A stretch of 64,000 bases of DNA from Bacteroides intestinalis DSM 17393 (GCF_000172175.1 NZ_ABJL02000007.1:310001-374000); one strand, 5' to 3'. Numbered from the stretch's first letter, positions 34,561-43,862 are shown. Program-made: numbers and translations. The notes: generated from the sequence alone by a model not told the origin.

Positions 34561-36386
34561 TGTGTCAAAACTAAGGCACATCTCCTTTTTTTATATTTAA
34601 ATGTTTTTTTTCTCTATGCGACTCTTTTTTCACTAATTTGGTAATACGCGGCTATATTCCTCGTATATTGCGTCATAATTGTTCTGATAAGAATACATAT
34701 AATGCGTGCAGTCCCTCCCTTTCCTGCTTTTAGTAGTTTAGCACACATTTTTTTGATATTAAAAGCTATAGCAAAGAAAGCAAAGTCCATCGTAACCTTG
34801 TCTTCTCCTTTATGTCTGAACCGGCGGTATGCCATGTTGTATTTCATTTGTCCAAACACAGCTTCCGGTTCTATACACCTCCTGCCTCTATGCTTGATAC
34901 CTTCCTCTGAGAGCAATTTTTCCCGTGCCTGCCGTTTGTATTGGTTTAACCGGTGATTGACTTCTATAATACGATTTCCCTGGGCTTTAAAGCAACTGCC
35001 ACGCAAAGGACAACCCTCGCAATTTTGTGCTTTATAACGTGCACTTTCGGTGATGTATCCGCTTGCAGTTTTGTCACGTCTGGTCCCTATACGGTTCATG
35101 CGCTGCCCCATAGGGCAAACGTAATAATCCTCTTCTGTATTGTAATGGAGACTTTCCGCATGGAACGGATTGGGAGTATAACGGGGACGCTGTTCTTTAT
35201 GGAAGAAGTTATACTTGACAAAGGCTTCTATCCCGTTCTCCTGCATGAACCGGTAATTTTCTTCTGAGCCGTAACCGGAGTCTGCCACCCCGACAGCGGG
35301 TAAGCGGTTATAGCGATGTTGGAAGGAGTGGAAGAAAGGAATGAGCGTCAGTGTATCGGTAGGGTTGGGAAACAGTCGGAAGTCTATGAGAAATTGTTTT
35401 TCAGTACCTATTTGCAAATTATATCCGGGCTTGGTCTGCCCGTTCTTCATGGCGTCTTCTTTCATACGCATGAATGTGGCATCAGGATCAGTCTTGGAAT
35501 AGGAATTACGTTCTCCAAGAGTGTCAAGATGATTGTCGTATTCCATCAGCTTGTCACGATACCCTTCAAGTTCCTTGAGCTGTTTCTTCTTTTCGCGCAG
35601 GGCTTTCTTTTGTTCCTTATCCTTTGTCGCAGGCTGGTGTTCTAGGACTTCTTTAAGTTCATCCACTATGTCAGAGAGCATGGCGGGAGTGAATTGGGCG
35701 GGTGTGTCTTTTACGGAGTTCTCTTGTGCAATGGCTTCGTCCACCTGTTCCAGAAGGATACGAATCTTGTCCAGCAACTTCGTGCGGTGCTTTTCAACAC
35801 TCTTGCGCCAGACAAAAGTATATTTGTTGGCTTTGGATTCAATCTTAGTGCCGTCGATATACTCCACCTCAAGACTGATGAAACCTTTGTCGGCAAGGAC
35901 AAGAACTAACTGGGTGAATACATTATTTATCTCCTCCTTTACACGGTTACGAAAACGATTGATGGTGATAAAATCCGGATGCTCATTACCGGCAAGCCAG
36001 ATATAATGAATGTCACGCAAGAGAAGCTTCTCTATTTTACGGCACGAATAGATATTATTCATGTAGGCGTAGATAATTACCTTAAGCATCATTTTAGGAT
36101 GATAAGGACAGCGGCCGGTTTCTTTATAAAGTTTATTGAAACCTTCAAGATGGAGAGTATCAACAACTGTGTTAACTATGCGAACCGGGTCGTTCGACGC
36201 AATGTTTTCATCAATTCTTTGAGGAAAAAGAACGGTTTGGTTGGGAATGTAAGGACGAAAATGTAACTTTGCCATAACGAAATACTTTATGCCTAAAGAT
36301 ACAAAAACTTTGGGGAATAGCAAAGCCCGGGCTTGCGAAAGTCTGGGCTTTGTGCATAAAAAAGGTTGTGCCAGAGTTTTGACACA
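34561..36386 (-). mobile_element. IS1182-family insertion sequence, about 1826 bp
   Basis: Terminal inverted repeats TGTGTCAAAACTAAGGCACA (34561-34580) and, on the other strand, TGTGTCAAAACTCTGGCACA (36367-36386), 18 of 20 identical. The ends fall exactly where ORF6N coding similarity stops. No clear target duplication is seen next to the ends. Encodes one transposase, apparently intact. Confidence 0.85.
34614..36275 (-). CDS. IS1182-family transposase (DDE)
   Basis: About 553 residues from MAKLHFRPYIPNQTVLFP. N-terminal IS1182 domain (RCPYHPKMMLKVIIYAYMNN, HPDFITINRFR), DDE catalytic region including EVEYIDGTKIESKANKYTFV and VGVADSGYGSEENYRF, a cysteine-rich insert (CEGCPLRGSC) and the C-terminal GQMKYNMAYRRFRHKG block with the catalytic glutamate region. 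An upstream in-frame start (36323) adds residues unlike the family. No frameshift, so the element may still be active. Confidence 0.9.
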   Translation of the reverse strand: MAKLHFRPYIPNQTVLFPQRIDENIASNDPVRIVNTVVDTLHLEGFNKLYKETGRCPYHPKMMLKVIIYAYMNNIYSCRKIEKLLLRDIHYIWLAGNEHPDFITINRFRNRVKEEINNVFTQLVLVLADKGFISLEVEYIDGTKIESKANKYTFVWRKSVEKHRTKLLDKIRILLEQVDEAIAQENSVKDTPAQFTPAMLSDIVDELKEVLEHQPATKDKEQKKALREKKKQLKELEGYRDKLMEYDNHLDTLGERNSYSKTDPDATFMRMKEDAMKNGQTKPGYNLQIGTEKQFLIDFRLFPNPTDTLTLIPFFHSFQHRYNRLPAVGVADSGYGSEENYRFMQENGIEAFVKYNFFHKEQRPRYTPNPFHAESLHYNTEEDYYVCPMGQRMNRIGTRRDKTASGYITESARYKAQNCEGCPLRGSCFKAQGNRIIEVNHRLNQYKRQAREKLLSEEGIKHRGRRCIEPEAVFGQMKYNMAYRRFRHKGEDKVTMDFAFFAIAFNIKKMCAKLLKAGKGGTARIICILIRTIMTQYTRNIAAYYQISEKRVA

Positions 36387-36666
36387 TTTACAAGTTCTTC
36401 TCTTGTGACTTCGAACATGAAATCTTCTCCTTCAAAACGTTCCATATTGCGCTTAACCGAGCGTTTTAGTTGAGCTGTTTCAACTCCATAAAGTTGAGCC
36501 AGATCAAAGTCAAACATTATCTTTTGACCTCTGAACTCATATATTTTATTTTGAATAACTTGTAATTCCATTATTATAGTAGTTTCAAGCAAAGGTAGAG
36601 GAATTTTTACTTTAAACAAAGGTTTTCTCATTTTCTTGTTTGTTTCCTGTAGCGTTCGCTTTTGTG

Positions 36667-36751
36667 CGGACACTTGTCCGTTTACGAACACTCTCTGAAA
36701 ATATATAATCGTTGATAATCAGTGTTTTATTGTTTTGGCACGGCAATTGAC
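36667..36751 (+). promoter_or_regulatory. Palindrome plus σ54-like promoter, module 2
   Basis: CGGACACTTGTCCG at 36667-36680 and TTGGCACGGCAATTGAC at 36735-36751, same spacing as module 1 (68 bases between starts). Confidence 0.55.
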
Positions 36752-36827
36752 TATATATAGTCGAAGGCGGTTGACAAAGACTTCCTTTCAAAAATCAAGA
36801 AGTAATAACGATAAAAAAATAACGATT

Positions 36828-37253
36828 ATGAAAACGAACTTAATTTCTAAAGCAGTGGTAATGATGGTAGTGGTAATGGCAAGCGTAATGAATTTCTCTG
36901 CAAGTGCAAGCAATCCTACCCAGTATGTAAAGAATGAAGAGATGACCGGTGAACTAATGACCGCGAAGACCATCTTCAAGAACGAAGACGGTCACTTGTT
37001 CCGCCACCTCCGTTACACGTATACTTACGATAACGAAAACCGCGTAATCAGCAAGGAAGCTTCCAAGTGGGACAGCGTAAAAGAAGCCTGGGTTCCTTAC
37101 TTCAAAATGAATGTAGAGTACAGTAACAATGAAATTGCAGTAAACTACGCCCGTTGGAATTCTAAGAGCAATGCTTACGACAGCAACATCCAAAAGAGCG
37201 TTTACGCATTGAACGATGCTGACGCAACTTTGATGCTGGCAAGTACAAAATAA
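36828..37253 (+). CDS. DUF3836 secreted protein, paralogue 4 (σ54-like promoter)
   Basis: 141 residues, differing from paralogue 3 at only a few positions (for example DGHLFRHL, NRVISKEAS, VYALNDADA). The identity extends through the leader and promoter, so a segment including the promoter was duplicated recently. The copies flank the IS-disrupted ORF6N gene as direct repeats. Signal peptide as in paralogue 3. Followed by a strong terminator (37273-37316). Confidence 0.85.
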   Translation: MKTNLISKAVVMMVVVMASVMNFSASASNPTQYVKNEEMTGELMTAKTIFKNEDGHLFRHLRYTYTYDNENRVISKEASKWDSVKEAWVPYFKMNVEYSNNEIAVNYARWNSKSNAYDSNIQKSVYALNDADATLMLASTK

Positions 37254-37272
37254 AAGTATAGGCACTATCGGG

Positions 37273-37316
37273 AGCCGGATACAGAGAACGCATTTCTCTG
37301 GTATCCGGCTTTTTTG
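37273..37316 (+). terminator. Terminator after DUF3836 paralogue 4
   Basis: AGCCGGATAC and GTATCCGGCT form a 10-bp stem with inner AGAGA/TCTCT pairs, followed by a T run. Confidence 0.85.
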
Positions 37317-37340
37317 TTGTCAGGTCGCCGGGGTATCCGC

Positions 37341-38132
37341 TCAGGTTTCGCACCTGCATGTCCCAATATTGTTGGGAGGAGCAGAAGACAAATGCACGGC
37401 TATATGTGGCTGAAGCTTTGCTTTCTTGATGGGCAGGGGCTTTTCATAGGTTGTATCAGTAGATTCTGCCTGTATTTCTGCCTCGCCCTCCGGTACTTCG
37501 GCTATTGAAATCGGTAGACAAATGCTATTGGCCACACTGTCTCCATCGGCATTGCGAAAACTGAGATAGGCAACCAGTTCATCATCCTGCCAACTATCCG
37601 GGAGAGGGAGTTCTGCATGCTTGCCGGAACGTAATGCGGCCCCGGTGTCGTAGACAGCCATTTCTTTATCTTTGTTGTACACCAACAGCATGGCTATATC
37701 GGTGTCCTCCGCATTTCCCGTACCACTGTTATTCTGCCAGTTGAAACTCATTTTATCCCTCTCTTGCATGGCTGTACCTTCGAATACGGGCATTAGCGTT
37801 CCCATAGACACCAGCGCCCGGTTGAAGTCAATCGTGATGTCTCTTCCGCTACCTGTCACGGCTCTTTTCAGCGTGTAGGACATGGCGGCGTTGAATGCGG
37901 ATTTATCTTGCGTAAACTCTTTATAACCCATGCGTATGAAAGGTTTCATCGTTTTCAGGAAGTTGAATGCCGTGGCAAACTTGCCCCGTTGCTCTTGTTG
38001 CCGGGGGGTGCGCGGATTGCTGACTTTGGCGGCGCGTGCACGGATATAGTAGTTTGATTTCCAGCGAAAACCGACTATCGGTCCCACTTTGCCGGAGAAA
38101 CCTCCGAGAATGCCTTGGTTGATAATTCCCAT
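37341..38132 (-). CDS. DUF6266 family protein
   Basis: 263 residues, no signal peptide. N-terminal GIINQGILGGFSGKVGPIVG and RARAAKVSNPRTPRQQEQRG are the family signature; the centre has MSFNWQNNSGTGNAEDTDIA and LLVYNKDK. The family is found in Bacteroidetes genomes and its role is unknown. The C-terminal 40 residues are low-complexity and probably disordered. Divergent from the regulator gene at 38527 across a gap holding a large palindrome. Confidence 0.82.
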   Translation of the reverse strand: MGIINQGILGGFSGKVGPIVGFRWKSNYYIRARAAKVSNPRTPRQQEQRGKFATAFNFLKTMKPFIRMGYKEFTQDKSAFNAAMSYTLKRAVTGSGRDITIDFNRALVSMGTLMPVFEGTAMQERDKMSFNWQNNSGTGNAEDTDIAMLLVYNKDKEMAVYDTGAALRSGKHAELPLPDSWQDDELVAYLSFRNADGDSVANSICLPISIAEVPEGEAEIQAESTDTTYEKPLPIKKAKLQPHIAVHLSSAPPNNIGTCRCET

Positions 38133-38290
38133 ACTATCGTGTTTTTAATTACTTGTTTTTCTGATTGCGCAAATATATGGAAAAAGATTCTCATCCATCC
38201 GGTCCATGTGATTTTTGCGTTAATTTGCGTCGTTTTGCGTAGATAATTATTTTGCCTTTTCCGATGGGTTCTGTTTTGTCCGCATTATAC

Positions 38291-38379
38291 CCGGGATGCA
38301 CTTGCTCCGTACCAAGGCCGTGGTTTCTTCGCTCAGAGGTACCTGTGAGTGGAGAAGGTACGGAGCAAGTGCATCCCGG
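38291..38379. repeat. Palindromic element, family 2 copy b
   Basis: Perfect 23-bp inverted repeat: CCGGGATGCACTTGCTCCGT plus ACC (38291-38313) against its complement at 38357-38379, with a 43-base loop. The inner 13 bp of the arms (ACTTGCTCCGTAC) are the arms of the copy at 11834-11904. Lies in the divergent gap between the DUF6266 gene and the membrane regulator; the rest of that gap shows nothing else. Confidence 0.8.
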
Positions 38380-38526
38380 ATATAGCCCGGATAAGGTTTT
38401 TTTTAGCTATAAATTGGTAATGATGAAACGTGAACGAAAGTTTCTGTAACATTGCTTTTCTTCTTTAAGTGTATGAATCCCTACTTTTGTAATTGAGAAA
38501 CAGCTACTAAAAATGGAGCGGGAAGA

Positions 38527-39591
38527 ATGATGAAAATAAAATGCAAAAAGATACTATGGGTAAGACTGCTTATGTATTCGTTGGTTATGGGAATCGGAAT
38601 CTTTCTGGTTCGTCAAAAATGGAATGAGCAAGCACGTGTCATATTTAAAACAGCATTATTGCAGGAGTTGCAAAAAAGAGATACTCTCTCAATTTCCTAT
38701 ATAAGCAATTGGAAAGCCACGCCTGCTTTAGAAGAGGTAAATCCCGGGACAGTAGAGATTGAATTGGATTCAGGCAAAAGAAAATATGAAATCCCATGTT
38801 TTAAATTTGAGAATAGCCTTGTGAAAGGAGGTATACAGCGCGGACTTCTTACTGCACTCTTGGATGAATCTCCCTTAGATGCGGACTCATTGCATGGAAC
38901 CTGGAACAAGTTGTTGAAAGAATCTGATATATTTCTGAAAACCCATACCCGTATTACTGTTTTTGATTTTCAGGAGCAGCCCTCTTCTGCTTTTTCCAAA
39001 AACGTGCAGAAGTTCTCCCGGACTGACAGCCTTTTTTCTTATTATATGGGATATCGTTGTGAGGTGGAAGCTACCGGTTATGCTTCTTGCGAGTGGTGGT
39101 GGCTGTTTAGTGACTGGCGTTTGCTTGCCATAGGAGGTGTTTGTGCAGGTATTGAATTGTTATTTTTCATTTTTGGAAAAGTATATTGCTATAGAAAGAA
39201 TAGGCAGATTGAGGAAGTCGAACAAGAAGGTCTCCCCGTTATAGTGATGGCGGCAGAGCAATCACCTGTTTATCAGTTGGAGGAGCATACTTTTTTTTAT
39301 GTGGAGCGAATGGAATTGATAAAACAGGAGCAAGTAGTAAAGCTTACTCCCCAAACGGCAATTTTATTGGAAATGTTTCTTCAGGCAGAAGGATGCACTC
39401 TTTCTACGTTGCTAATTAGTGGGACTTTATGGCCGGATGGTAGCGGAACCCAGGAAAGAATACATACGCTTATCCGTCGTTTACGAAAAATACTCGGTGA
39501 GTTGACATCCCTTCAGATAAAATTCAAAAAGGATGCCTATCATCTGATAATCCCCCATTTCATCGGAAAAAATGCTTTGACTAATGACTAA
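38527..39591 (+). CDS. Membrane-anchored winged-helix regulator of the NVEALA cluster
   Basis: 354 residues: membrane helix near 10-25, an extracytoplasmic domain of about 180 residues, a second helix near 200-217 (LLAIGGVCAGIELLFFIFG), then a cytoplasmic part ending in an OmpR-like winged helix (VVKLTPQTAILLEMFLQAEG, TQERIHTLIRRLRKILGELT). This resembles ToxR/CadC-type one-component sensors in design. It directly precedes the first NVEALA gene on the same strand, a common neighbourhood in Bacteroides, so it likely controls the cluster. A second start codon at 38530 is possible. Confidence 0.7.
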   Translation: MMKIKCKKILWVRLLMYSLVMGIGIFLVRQKWNEQARVIFKTALLQELQKRDTLSISYISNWKATPALEEVNPGTVEIELDSGKRKYEIPCFKFENSLVKGGIQRGLLTALLDESPLDADSLHGTWNKLLKESDIFLKTHTRITVFDFQEQPSSAFSKNVQKFSRTDSLFSYYMGYRCEVEATGYASCEWWWLFSDWRLLAIGGVCAGIELLFFIFGKVYCYRKNRQIEEVEQEGLPVIVMAAEQSPVYQLEEHTFFYVERMELIKQEQVVKLTPQTAILLEMFLQAEGCTLSTLLISGTLWPDGSGTQERIHTLIRRLRKILGELTSLQIKFKKDAYHLIIPHFIGKNALTND

Positions 39592-39761
39592 AAACACGGA
39601 TCGTATATGGCTGACAAATTCTGGGAGAAACTGACAAATTCTGATAAATGAGGCTTTGTCAGTGTTTGTCAGTCAGATTTATTGGAACGGATTTTCTTGA
39701 TTGCTACTTTCGTCTCCGAAACAGATATGATTTAAATATCTAATACTAATTTTAATATTGT

Positions 39762-39995
39762 ATGAAAAGAAAATCTTGGATACTTGGTGTGCTGTTTGTG
39801 TTAATTGCTCTGGTTTCCTATATGGCTAAGCCGGAGAAGGCGCAAAATGATTTATTCTTAATGAATATAGAGGCTTTAGCTGCTGGCGAGGATTATGTGC
39901 CAATACAATGTATAGGTACAGGAACAGTAGACTGTCCTTTAGGCGGAAAGACAAAGTTTGTCATGATTGGTTACAGCCTTGAAGTACCTTATTAA
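39762..39995 (+). CDS. NVEALA-family exported peptide 1
   Basis: 77 residues. Basic start and membrane/signal segment (ILGVLFVLIALVSYMA), then the family motif NIEALA at 35-40 followed by AGED, and a 37-residue tail with two cysteines (QCIGTGTVDCPLGG). NVEALA proteins are small exported Bacteroides proteins of unknown role. The stop overlaps the start of the next gene (17-29 bases), so peptide and propeller lipoprotein are translationally coupled. Confidence 0.82.
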   Translation: MKRKSWILGVLFVLIALVSYMAKPEKAQNDLFLMNIEALAAGEDYVPIQCIGTGTVDCPLGGKTKFVMIGYSLEVPY

Positions 39996-41031
39996 CATAT
40001 TGTTTCTGTTTTCCTTTCTTGCATGTACTTCTGTACCCGTGCATAAGGGAATACCGTATACGGATTTTCCGGAAACGGAAAATCTGATTGCATGTATTTT
40101 GCCTATGGATACAGCCGTATTTCGTTTTCCTTTCCGGATAAAGATGCAAGGAGATACTGTAGCAATAATGGATCTGCATGGTATGGATCATTTTATTCAT
40201 TTGTTCCACTATCCTGATCTTTCTTACATTACTTCTTTAGGTAAGCGTGGAGATTCGCCAGAGGAGATGCTTTCTGTTGAAAATATCCGATGGAATGGAA
40301 ATTCGTTGTGGGTATTGGATGCAAATGGTTTAAAATTAACTCGGTTTGGTTTGGCTTTATCCAATGACTCATTACTTCGTGAAGAGGCAGTGAGCTTGGA
40401 TAAGGAGATACTTCGAGGGCTGGATTTTGTGATTTATGATGACTCTACTTTTATCATTCCTGATTATTCAGGAGAAAGTCGTTTTTGCTGGGTGGATCGA
40501 AAGGGTAGGTTATTGCATAAAATGGGGATTATTCCCACTACGAATGAGGAGGCTTTAAAACATGCTCGCCCGGCATTGGCGCAGGCATGGCGCAGTTTCA
40601 TTGATTATAATCCTCGTAATGGGATTCTGGCTGCCGTTACTCAATTAGGAGAAGTACTCGAAATTTATAATTTGAAAGATAGTACCCATATAGTTCGTGT
40701 TGGTTTGCATGGTGAACCGGAATTTAAAGTTGCGGAAGGCTATGGCATACCTACCGGAATTATGGGATTTAGTGATATACAGGTGACGGATACTGCTATT
40801 TATGCCGTTTTTCAAGGGGATACTTTTGAAGAGATTTCGCGGAAAATGCAGAAAGGTGATATGACGGATGGTGGGAGGTATATATATGTATTTAGTCTGA
40901 GCGGTGAACCTATAAAGAAATATGTGCTGGATCATTATGTGTATGGTATATCGGTAGATGAATTGAATGGAATAATTGTTACTACGGATGTGAATAGTGA
41001 TGAACCGGTGGTGAAATATGCAGTGGATTGA
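39979..41031 (+). CDS. BF3164-type six-bladed beta-propeller lipoprotein 1
   Basis: About 350 residues. There is no suitable ATG; TTG at 39979 gives a clean lipoprotein signal (KYLINILFLFSFLAC), and TTG at 39967 is an alternative. The propeller repeats include TSLGKRGDSPEEMLSVENIR (the family's GKRGxGPxE segment), NSLWVLDANGLKLTRF and CWVDRKGRLLHKMG. Function unknown; outer-membrane or periplasmic. Overlaps the NVEALA gene upstream. Confidence 0.8.
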   Translation: MKYLINILFLFSFLACTSVPVHKGIPYTDFPETENLIACILPMDTAVFRFPFRIKMQGDTVAIMDLHGMDHFIHLFHYPDLSYITSLGKRGDSPEEMLSVENIRWNGNSLWVLDANGLKLTRFGLALSNDSLLREEAVSLDKEILRGLDFVIYDDSTFIIPDYSGESRFCWVDRKGRLLHKMGIIPTTNEEALKHARPALAQAWRSFIDYNPRNGILAAVTQLGEVLEIYNLKDSTHIVRVGLHGEPEFKVAEGYGIPTGIMGFSDIQVTDTAIYAVFQGDTFEEISRKMQKGDMTDGGRYIYVFSLSGEPIKKYVLDHYVYGISVDELNGIIVTTDVNSDEPVVKYAVD

Positions 41032-41552
41032 TTATTTCACAATAATTCGTTAAAAAAACACCGAAGTATTGTAATTATTTCTGGAATAAATAATATCATT
41101 CATTTTTCCAAAGATATGTATTTGAAGTAATATTTAGAGTTTGCAAGGCATTATGGGTAATATATATTTGTTTAATTGATAACCACTAAAATATATGTCG
41201 AGTTGTTATATTTGTTTTGTATTAATATACAAGCGTCAAGACCAGATTCTGGTGCATGCAAAGTTTGTTATAAAATCATATGATAATAGGCTGATTTCTC
41301 CTTGGGAATCATAATTGGAATAATGAGTGGTTTTATTTTTCTGATATACTGATTTTCGAGGATATGAAGAAGCATGTATATGAGATAATTGATTGAATAA
41401 TAAAAGTTTAACTAGCTGAATTAGCAAGTGATTTTAATTACTGATTCGCATTAAATATAAAAGAAGGGAGGGCAATATGGGACCATAAGCAGTAACTAGC
41501 ATGATATCTTTTTTGTGTAAAATATATGATTGTATTTGTTGAAAGAAGACTT
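41032..41552. other. AT-rich intergenic region inside the NVEALA cluster
   Basis: No gene found on either strand. Two TATATTTG elements (41163-41170 and 41207-41214) could be -7 boxes for the downstream genes, 340-390 bases before the next start. Base composition is markedly AT-rich, as in the genes that follow. Confidence 0.4.
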
Positions 41553-42101
41553 ATGGATTTTAGAAAGTTGGAGAAATATTTATATGTAGTTTTGATAGTT
41601 TCATTTTTGGGAACACTGATATCTGCTTGTGTGAATAAAAAGGAACAATATGTCAAGCAATGGTATGGTAAGACTATTCAATTCCCAGATTCAATGACTT
41701 TTAAACGACATGCTCGTGATAAATGTTTTTTTGATTACCGAGGAGGGCGATATAAAGTTTTAATTCTTCTGGGAAATGTAGAATGTATCAGTTGTAGATT
41801 AAAAATAGATGATTGGCAGAGGTTTATTCAAGATGTAGATACAACAGTTTTAGGTGTAAATTATATATTTATAATGAATCCTGTCTATCAGAGAGAGTTA
41901 TATACAATCTTGAAATTACATGAATTTTCAATACCTGTTTGTGTGGATAATAATGAAGATATTAGATTACTGAATAATATGCCATTAAATACTTCTCATG
42001 TTTTCTTACTTGATCAGCAGAATCGTATAATCTGTGTTGGAAATCCGATAACAAATAGACACATAAGGGAGTTGTATAAAAAATATTTATTAAATGAATA
42101 G
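41553..42101 (+). CDS. Thioredoxin-like lipoprotein with CISC motif
   Basis: About 182 residues from MDFRKLEKYL; lipobox LISAC (C26). A thioredoxin-like region contains GNVECISCRLKIDDW with C78 and C81 in a CxxC pair at the end of a strand, and VFLLDQQNRIICVGNP near the C-terminus as in TlpA-like proteins. It could oxidise, reduce or sense disulfides in the cysteine-bearing peptides around it. It overlaps the next peptide gene's frame by a few bases, so they are coupled. Confidence 0.68.
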   Translation: MDFRKLEKYLYVVLIVSFLGTLISACVNKKEQYVKQWYGKTIQFPDSMTFKRHARDKCFFDYRGGRYKVLILLGNVECISCRLKIDDWQRFIQDVDTTVLGVNYIFIMNPVYQRELYTILKLHEFSIPVCVDNNEDIRLLNNMPLNTSHVFLLDQQNRIICVGNPITNRHIRELYKKYLLNE

Positions 42102-42105
42102 GAAT

Positions 42106-42390
42106 ATGAAAACGAAATTTTTATTAATAGGAGTAATTGTTGTTTCTGCAATATTTATCTCGTCGCATAAGGAAAATAAAAATATTGACTTATTGTTGGA
42201 GAATATTGACGCTTATGCTGGTTCTGATGAGCATGGGGACATAGATGAGACATTAGTTCCATATAGTAAATTGGGTGAAAAAACGATTTATTGTATACTT
42301 GATGGAAAAATGTTATCAACTAAGATTCCGTGCTGTAAGCCTGATCCAAGTAAATTTAGTGGTTGTGCTAAGGGGTTAGATAATTGTTAA
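42106..42390 (+). CDS. NVEALA-family exported peptide 2
   Basis: About 94 residues from MKTKF (an ATG four codons earlier overlaps the upstream gene). Signal segment LLIGVIVVSAIFISS, motif NIDAYA at 33-38 followed by GSDE, and a tail with five cysteines (YCILDGK, PCCKPD, SGCAKGLDNC), which suggests a disulfide-bonded mature product. Directly follows the CxxC lipoprotein gene. Confidence 0.75.
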   Translation: MKTKFLLIGVIVVSAIFISSHKENKNIDLLLENIDAYAGSDEHGDIDETLVPYSKLGEKTIYCILDGKMLSTKIPCCKPDPSKFSGCAKGLDNC

Positions 42391-42473
42391 AATTGTGTTG
42401 TGGAGAATTAAGTAGGGATATTGTTAATCCTAACTTAGCTCTCCACGATTAATTTTGCAAATAAAATTGTATT

Positions 42474-43574
42474 ATGAGAAATGTATCAATTAAGATTTTA
42501 TTATTTATTGGAGCATTAACTATATTAAGTTGCTCTTCTAGGAATAATCACTTAGAACATAATAATTTTATCCAGATAGATTTATCTTGTCGAAAAAGTC
42601 AATTTCCTCTATCTTCTTTTATATATGATATATATGCTATTAAATTAGAACTTCCGACCCCTTATTTTTTTGGAGTAATTACAGATGTCCTGTTTACAGA
42701 TTCAACACTTTTTGTAGTGGATAAGAAGCAAGGTAATGTGTTCCGTTTTAAGAAAGATGGTACTTTTTTGAATAGAATTGGAAACAGAGGGGGAGGTCCA
42801 GGGGAGTTTCTTAGTTTATATAATTTTTTTATAGGAAATCAATATGTATTTATTAGTGACCTGAATATAAGGCAAATACATTGCTATACGCATGATGGAG
42901 AATATGTTAAATCTATTTCTTCTACATTTGAATTGGTTTATGATGATATAGCAGCTTTACCTAATGGGAAATTTTTGTGTCATGACATACAAGGGCATAA
43001 AAATGAAAGTAAAATTTGGCTTATGAATGAGAAAGGGGATAAGGAAAAGACATTATTATTTCATGAGAATAATTATCCTTATAGTTATACTGATTGGAAT
43101 ACTATTAGTACTACTATGGATAATAAATTGAATATATTGGATCCTATATCTGGCATTTTTTATCTTTATGATATAGAGAAAAATGAGTTAGCACAAACTT
43201 TGCATTTGGTATCTGAAGAGAAGGATTTGTCTGCTTTCAGAAATGTCGAAACACTCTCTGAAATAAAAGATAAATATGCATATCTCTCTTTTATAATAAA
43301 TACTGATAATTATTTATATTCTATATGGTCTACTTCGGATAATATTGCAGTGTGTTCTCTTTACGAGAAAGGTAAAAAAAATGTGGAAGTTTTTGGAATG
43401 CCAAAAATGGATTTCCCTGATTATTCAATATGTCCTATTCCTGTATCTACAAATTTGCCAAATGCGATGGTAGCCATAATGACCGATGAATATCCTTTGG
43501 AGTATTTCCCAAAACAGTATCGAGATGGGATTTCTGAACAAGTAGCAGTGGTTTATGTGATGAAGTTTAAATAA
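42474..43574 (+). CDS. BF3164-type six-bladed beta-propeller lipoprotein 2
   Basis: 366 residues; lipoprotein signal with lipobox LTILSCS. Repeats DSTLFVVDKKQGNVFRF, LNRIGNRGGGPGEFLSL (family GxxGxGPGEF motif) and FISDLNIRQIHCYTHDGEYV. Very AT-rich. The TAA stop is followed in the same frame by a DUF1573-like coding segment (see 43575). Confidence 0.8.
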   Translation: MRNVSIKILLFIGALTILSCSSRNNHLEHNNFIQIDLSCRKSQFPLSSFIYDIYAIKLELPTPYFFGVITDVLFTDSTLFVVDKKQGNVFRFKKDGTFLNRIGNRGGGPGEFLSLYNFFIGNQYVFISDLNIRQIHCYTHDGEYVKSISSTFELVYDDIAALPNGKFLCHDIQGHKNESKIWLMNEKGDKEKTLLFHENNYPYSYTDWNTISTTMDNKLNILDPISGIFYLYDIEKNELAQTLHLVSEEKDLSAFRNVETLSEIKDKYAYLSFIINTDNYLYSIWSTSDNIAVCSLYEKGKKNVEVFGMPKMDFPDYSICPIPVSTNLPNAMVAIMTDEYPLEYFPKQYRDGISEQVAVVYVMKFK

Positions 43575-43862
43575 ATTAAAAGAAATGAATTAAAAGGATT
43601 AAAAATAGGTCAAATATATAAAGTCGATTTTTTATTAGAAAATACAGGAAACTTTCCATTATTTTTAAATGATATTTCAGCATCATGTGGTTGTACAATT
43701 CCAGAATACGAGCATCGCTGCGTAGCTCCTGGAAAGAAAACAAAAATTACGATAAAAATAACACCTCCCTCATTGGGATATTTCAGGAAGAAGCTGACTG
43801 TTTTTTGCAATATAAAAGAAGGAAGTATACAGTTAATTTTAAAGGGTATTGTGGAAAAGTAA
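43575..43862 (+). pseudogene. DUF1573 domain remnant without start codon
   Basis: The frame that continues past the stop of the propeller gene encodes 95 codons with clear DUF1573 features: LKIGQIYKVDFLLENTGNFP, then ISASCGCTIPEY (the family's SCGC motif) and a closing ILKGIVEK. No ATG, GTG or TTG occurs early in the frame and no signal peptide is left, so the gene has lost its 5' part, probably by deletion up to the propeller gene. Readthrough of TAA or an ATT start are less likely. DUF1573 proteins often accompany NVEALA and propeller genes. Confidence 0.7.

Larger units (their letters stand above)
34174..36571 (-). pseudogene. ORF6N-domain gene split by an IS1182-family element
   Basis: The N-terminal half starts at 36571 (MELQVIQNKIYEFRGQKI, FDFDLAQLYGVETAQLKRSV, the ORF6N fold) and is cut after REELVN at about 36387. 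The C-terminal half resumes at about 34560 with SPKGRGSNIKYLPFAFTELG and ends in a coiled coil (34174). Between the halves is the 1.8-kb insertion sequence. Compared with intact ORF6N proteins, about seven residues seem missing at the junction and the frames do not rejoin exactly, so a small deletion accompanied or followed insertion. A promoter -7 (TACCTTTG) is at 36590-36597. ORF6N proteins are phage/mobile-element-type DNA-binding proteins. Confidence 0.82.
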
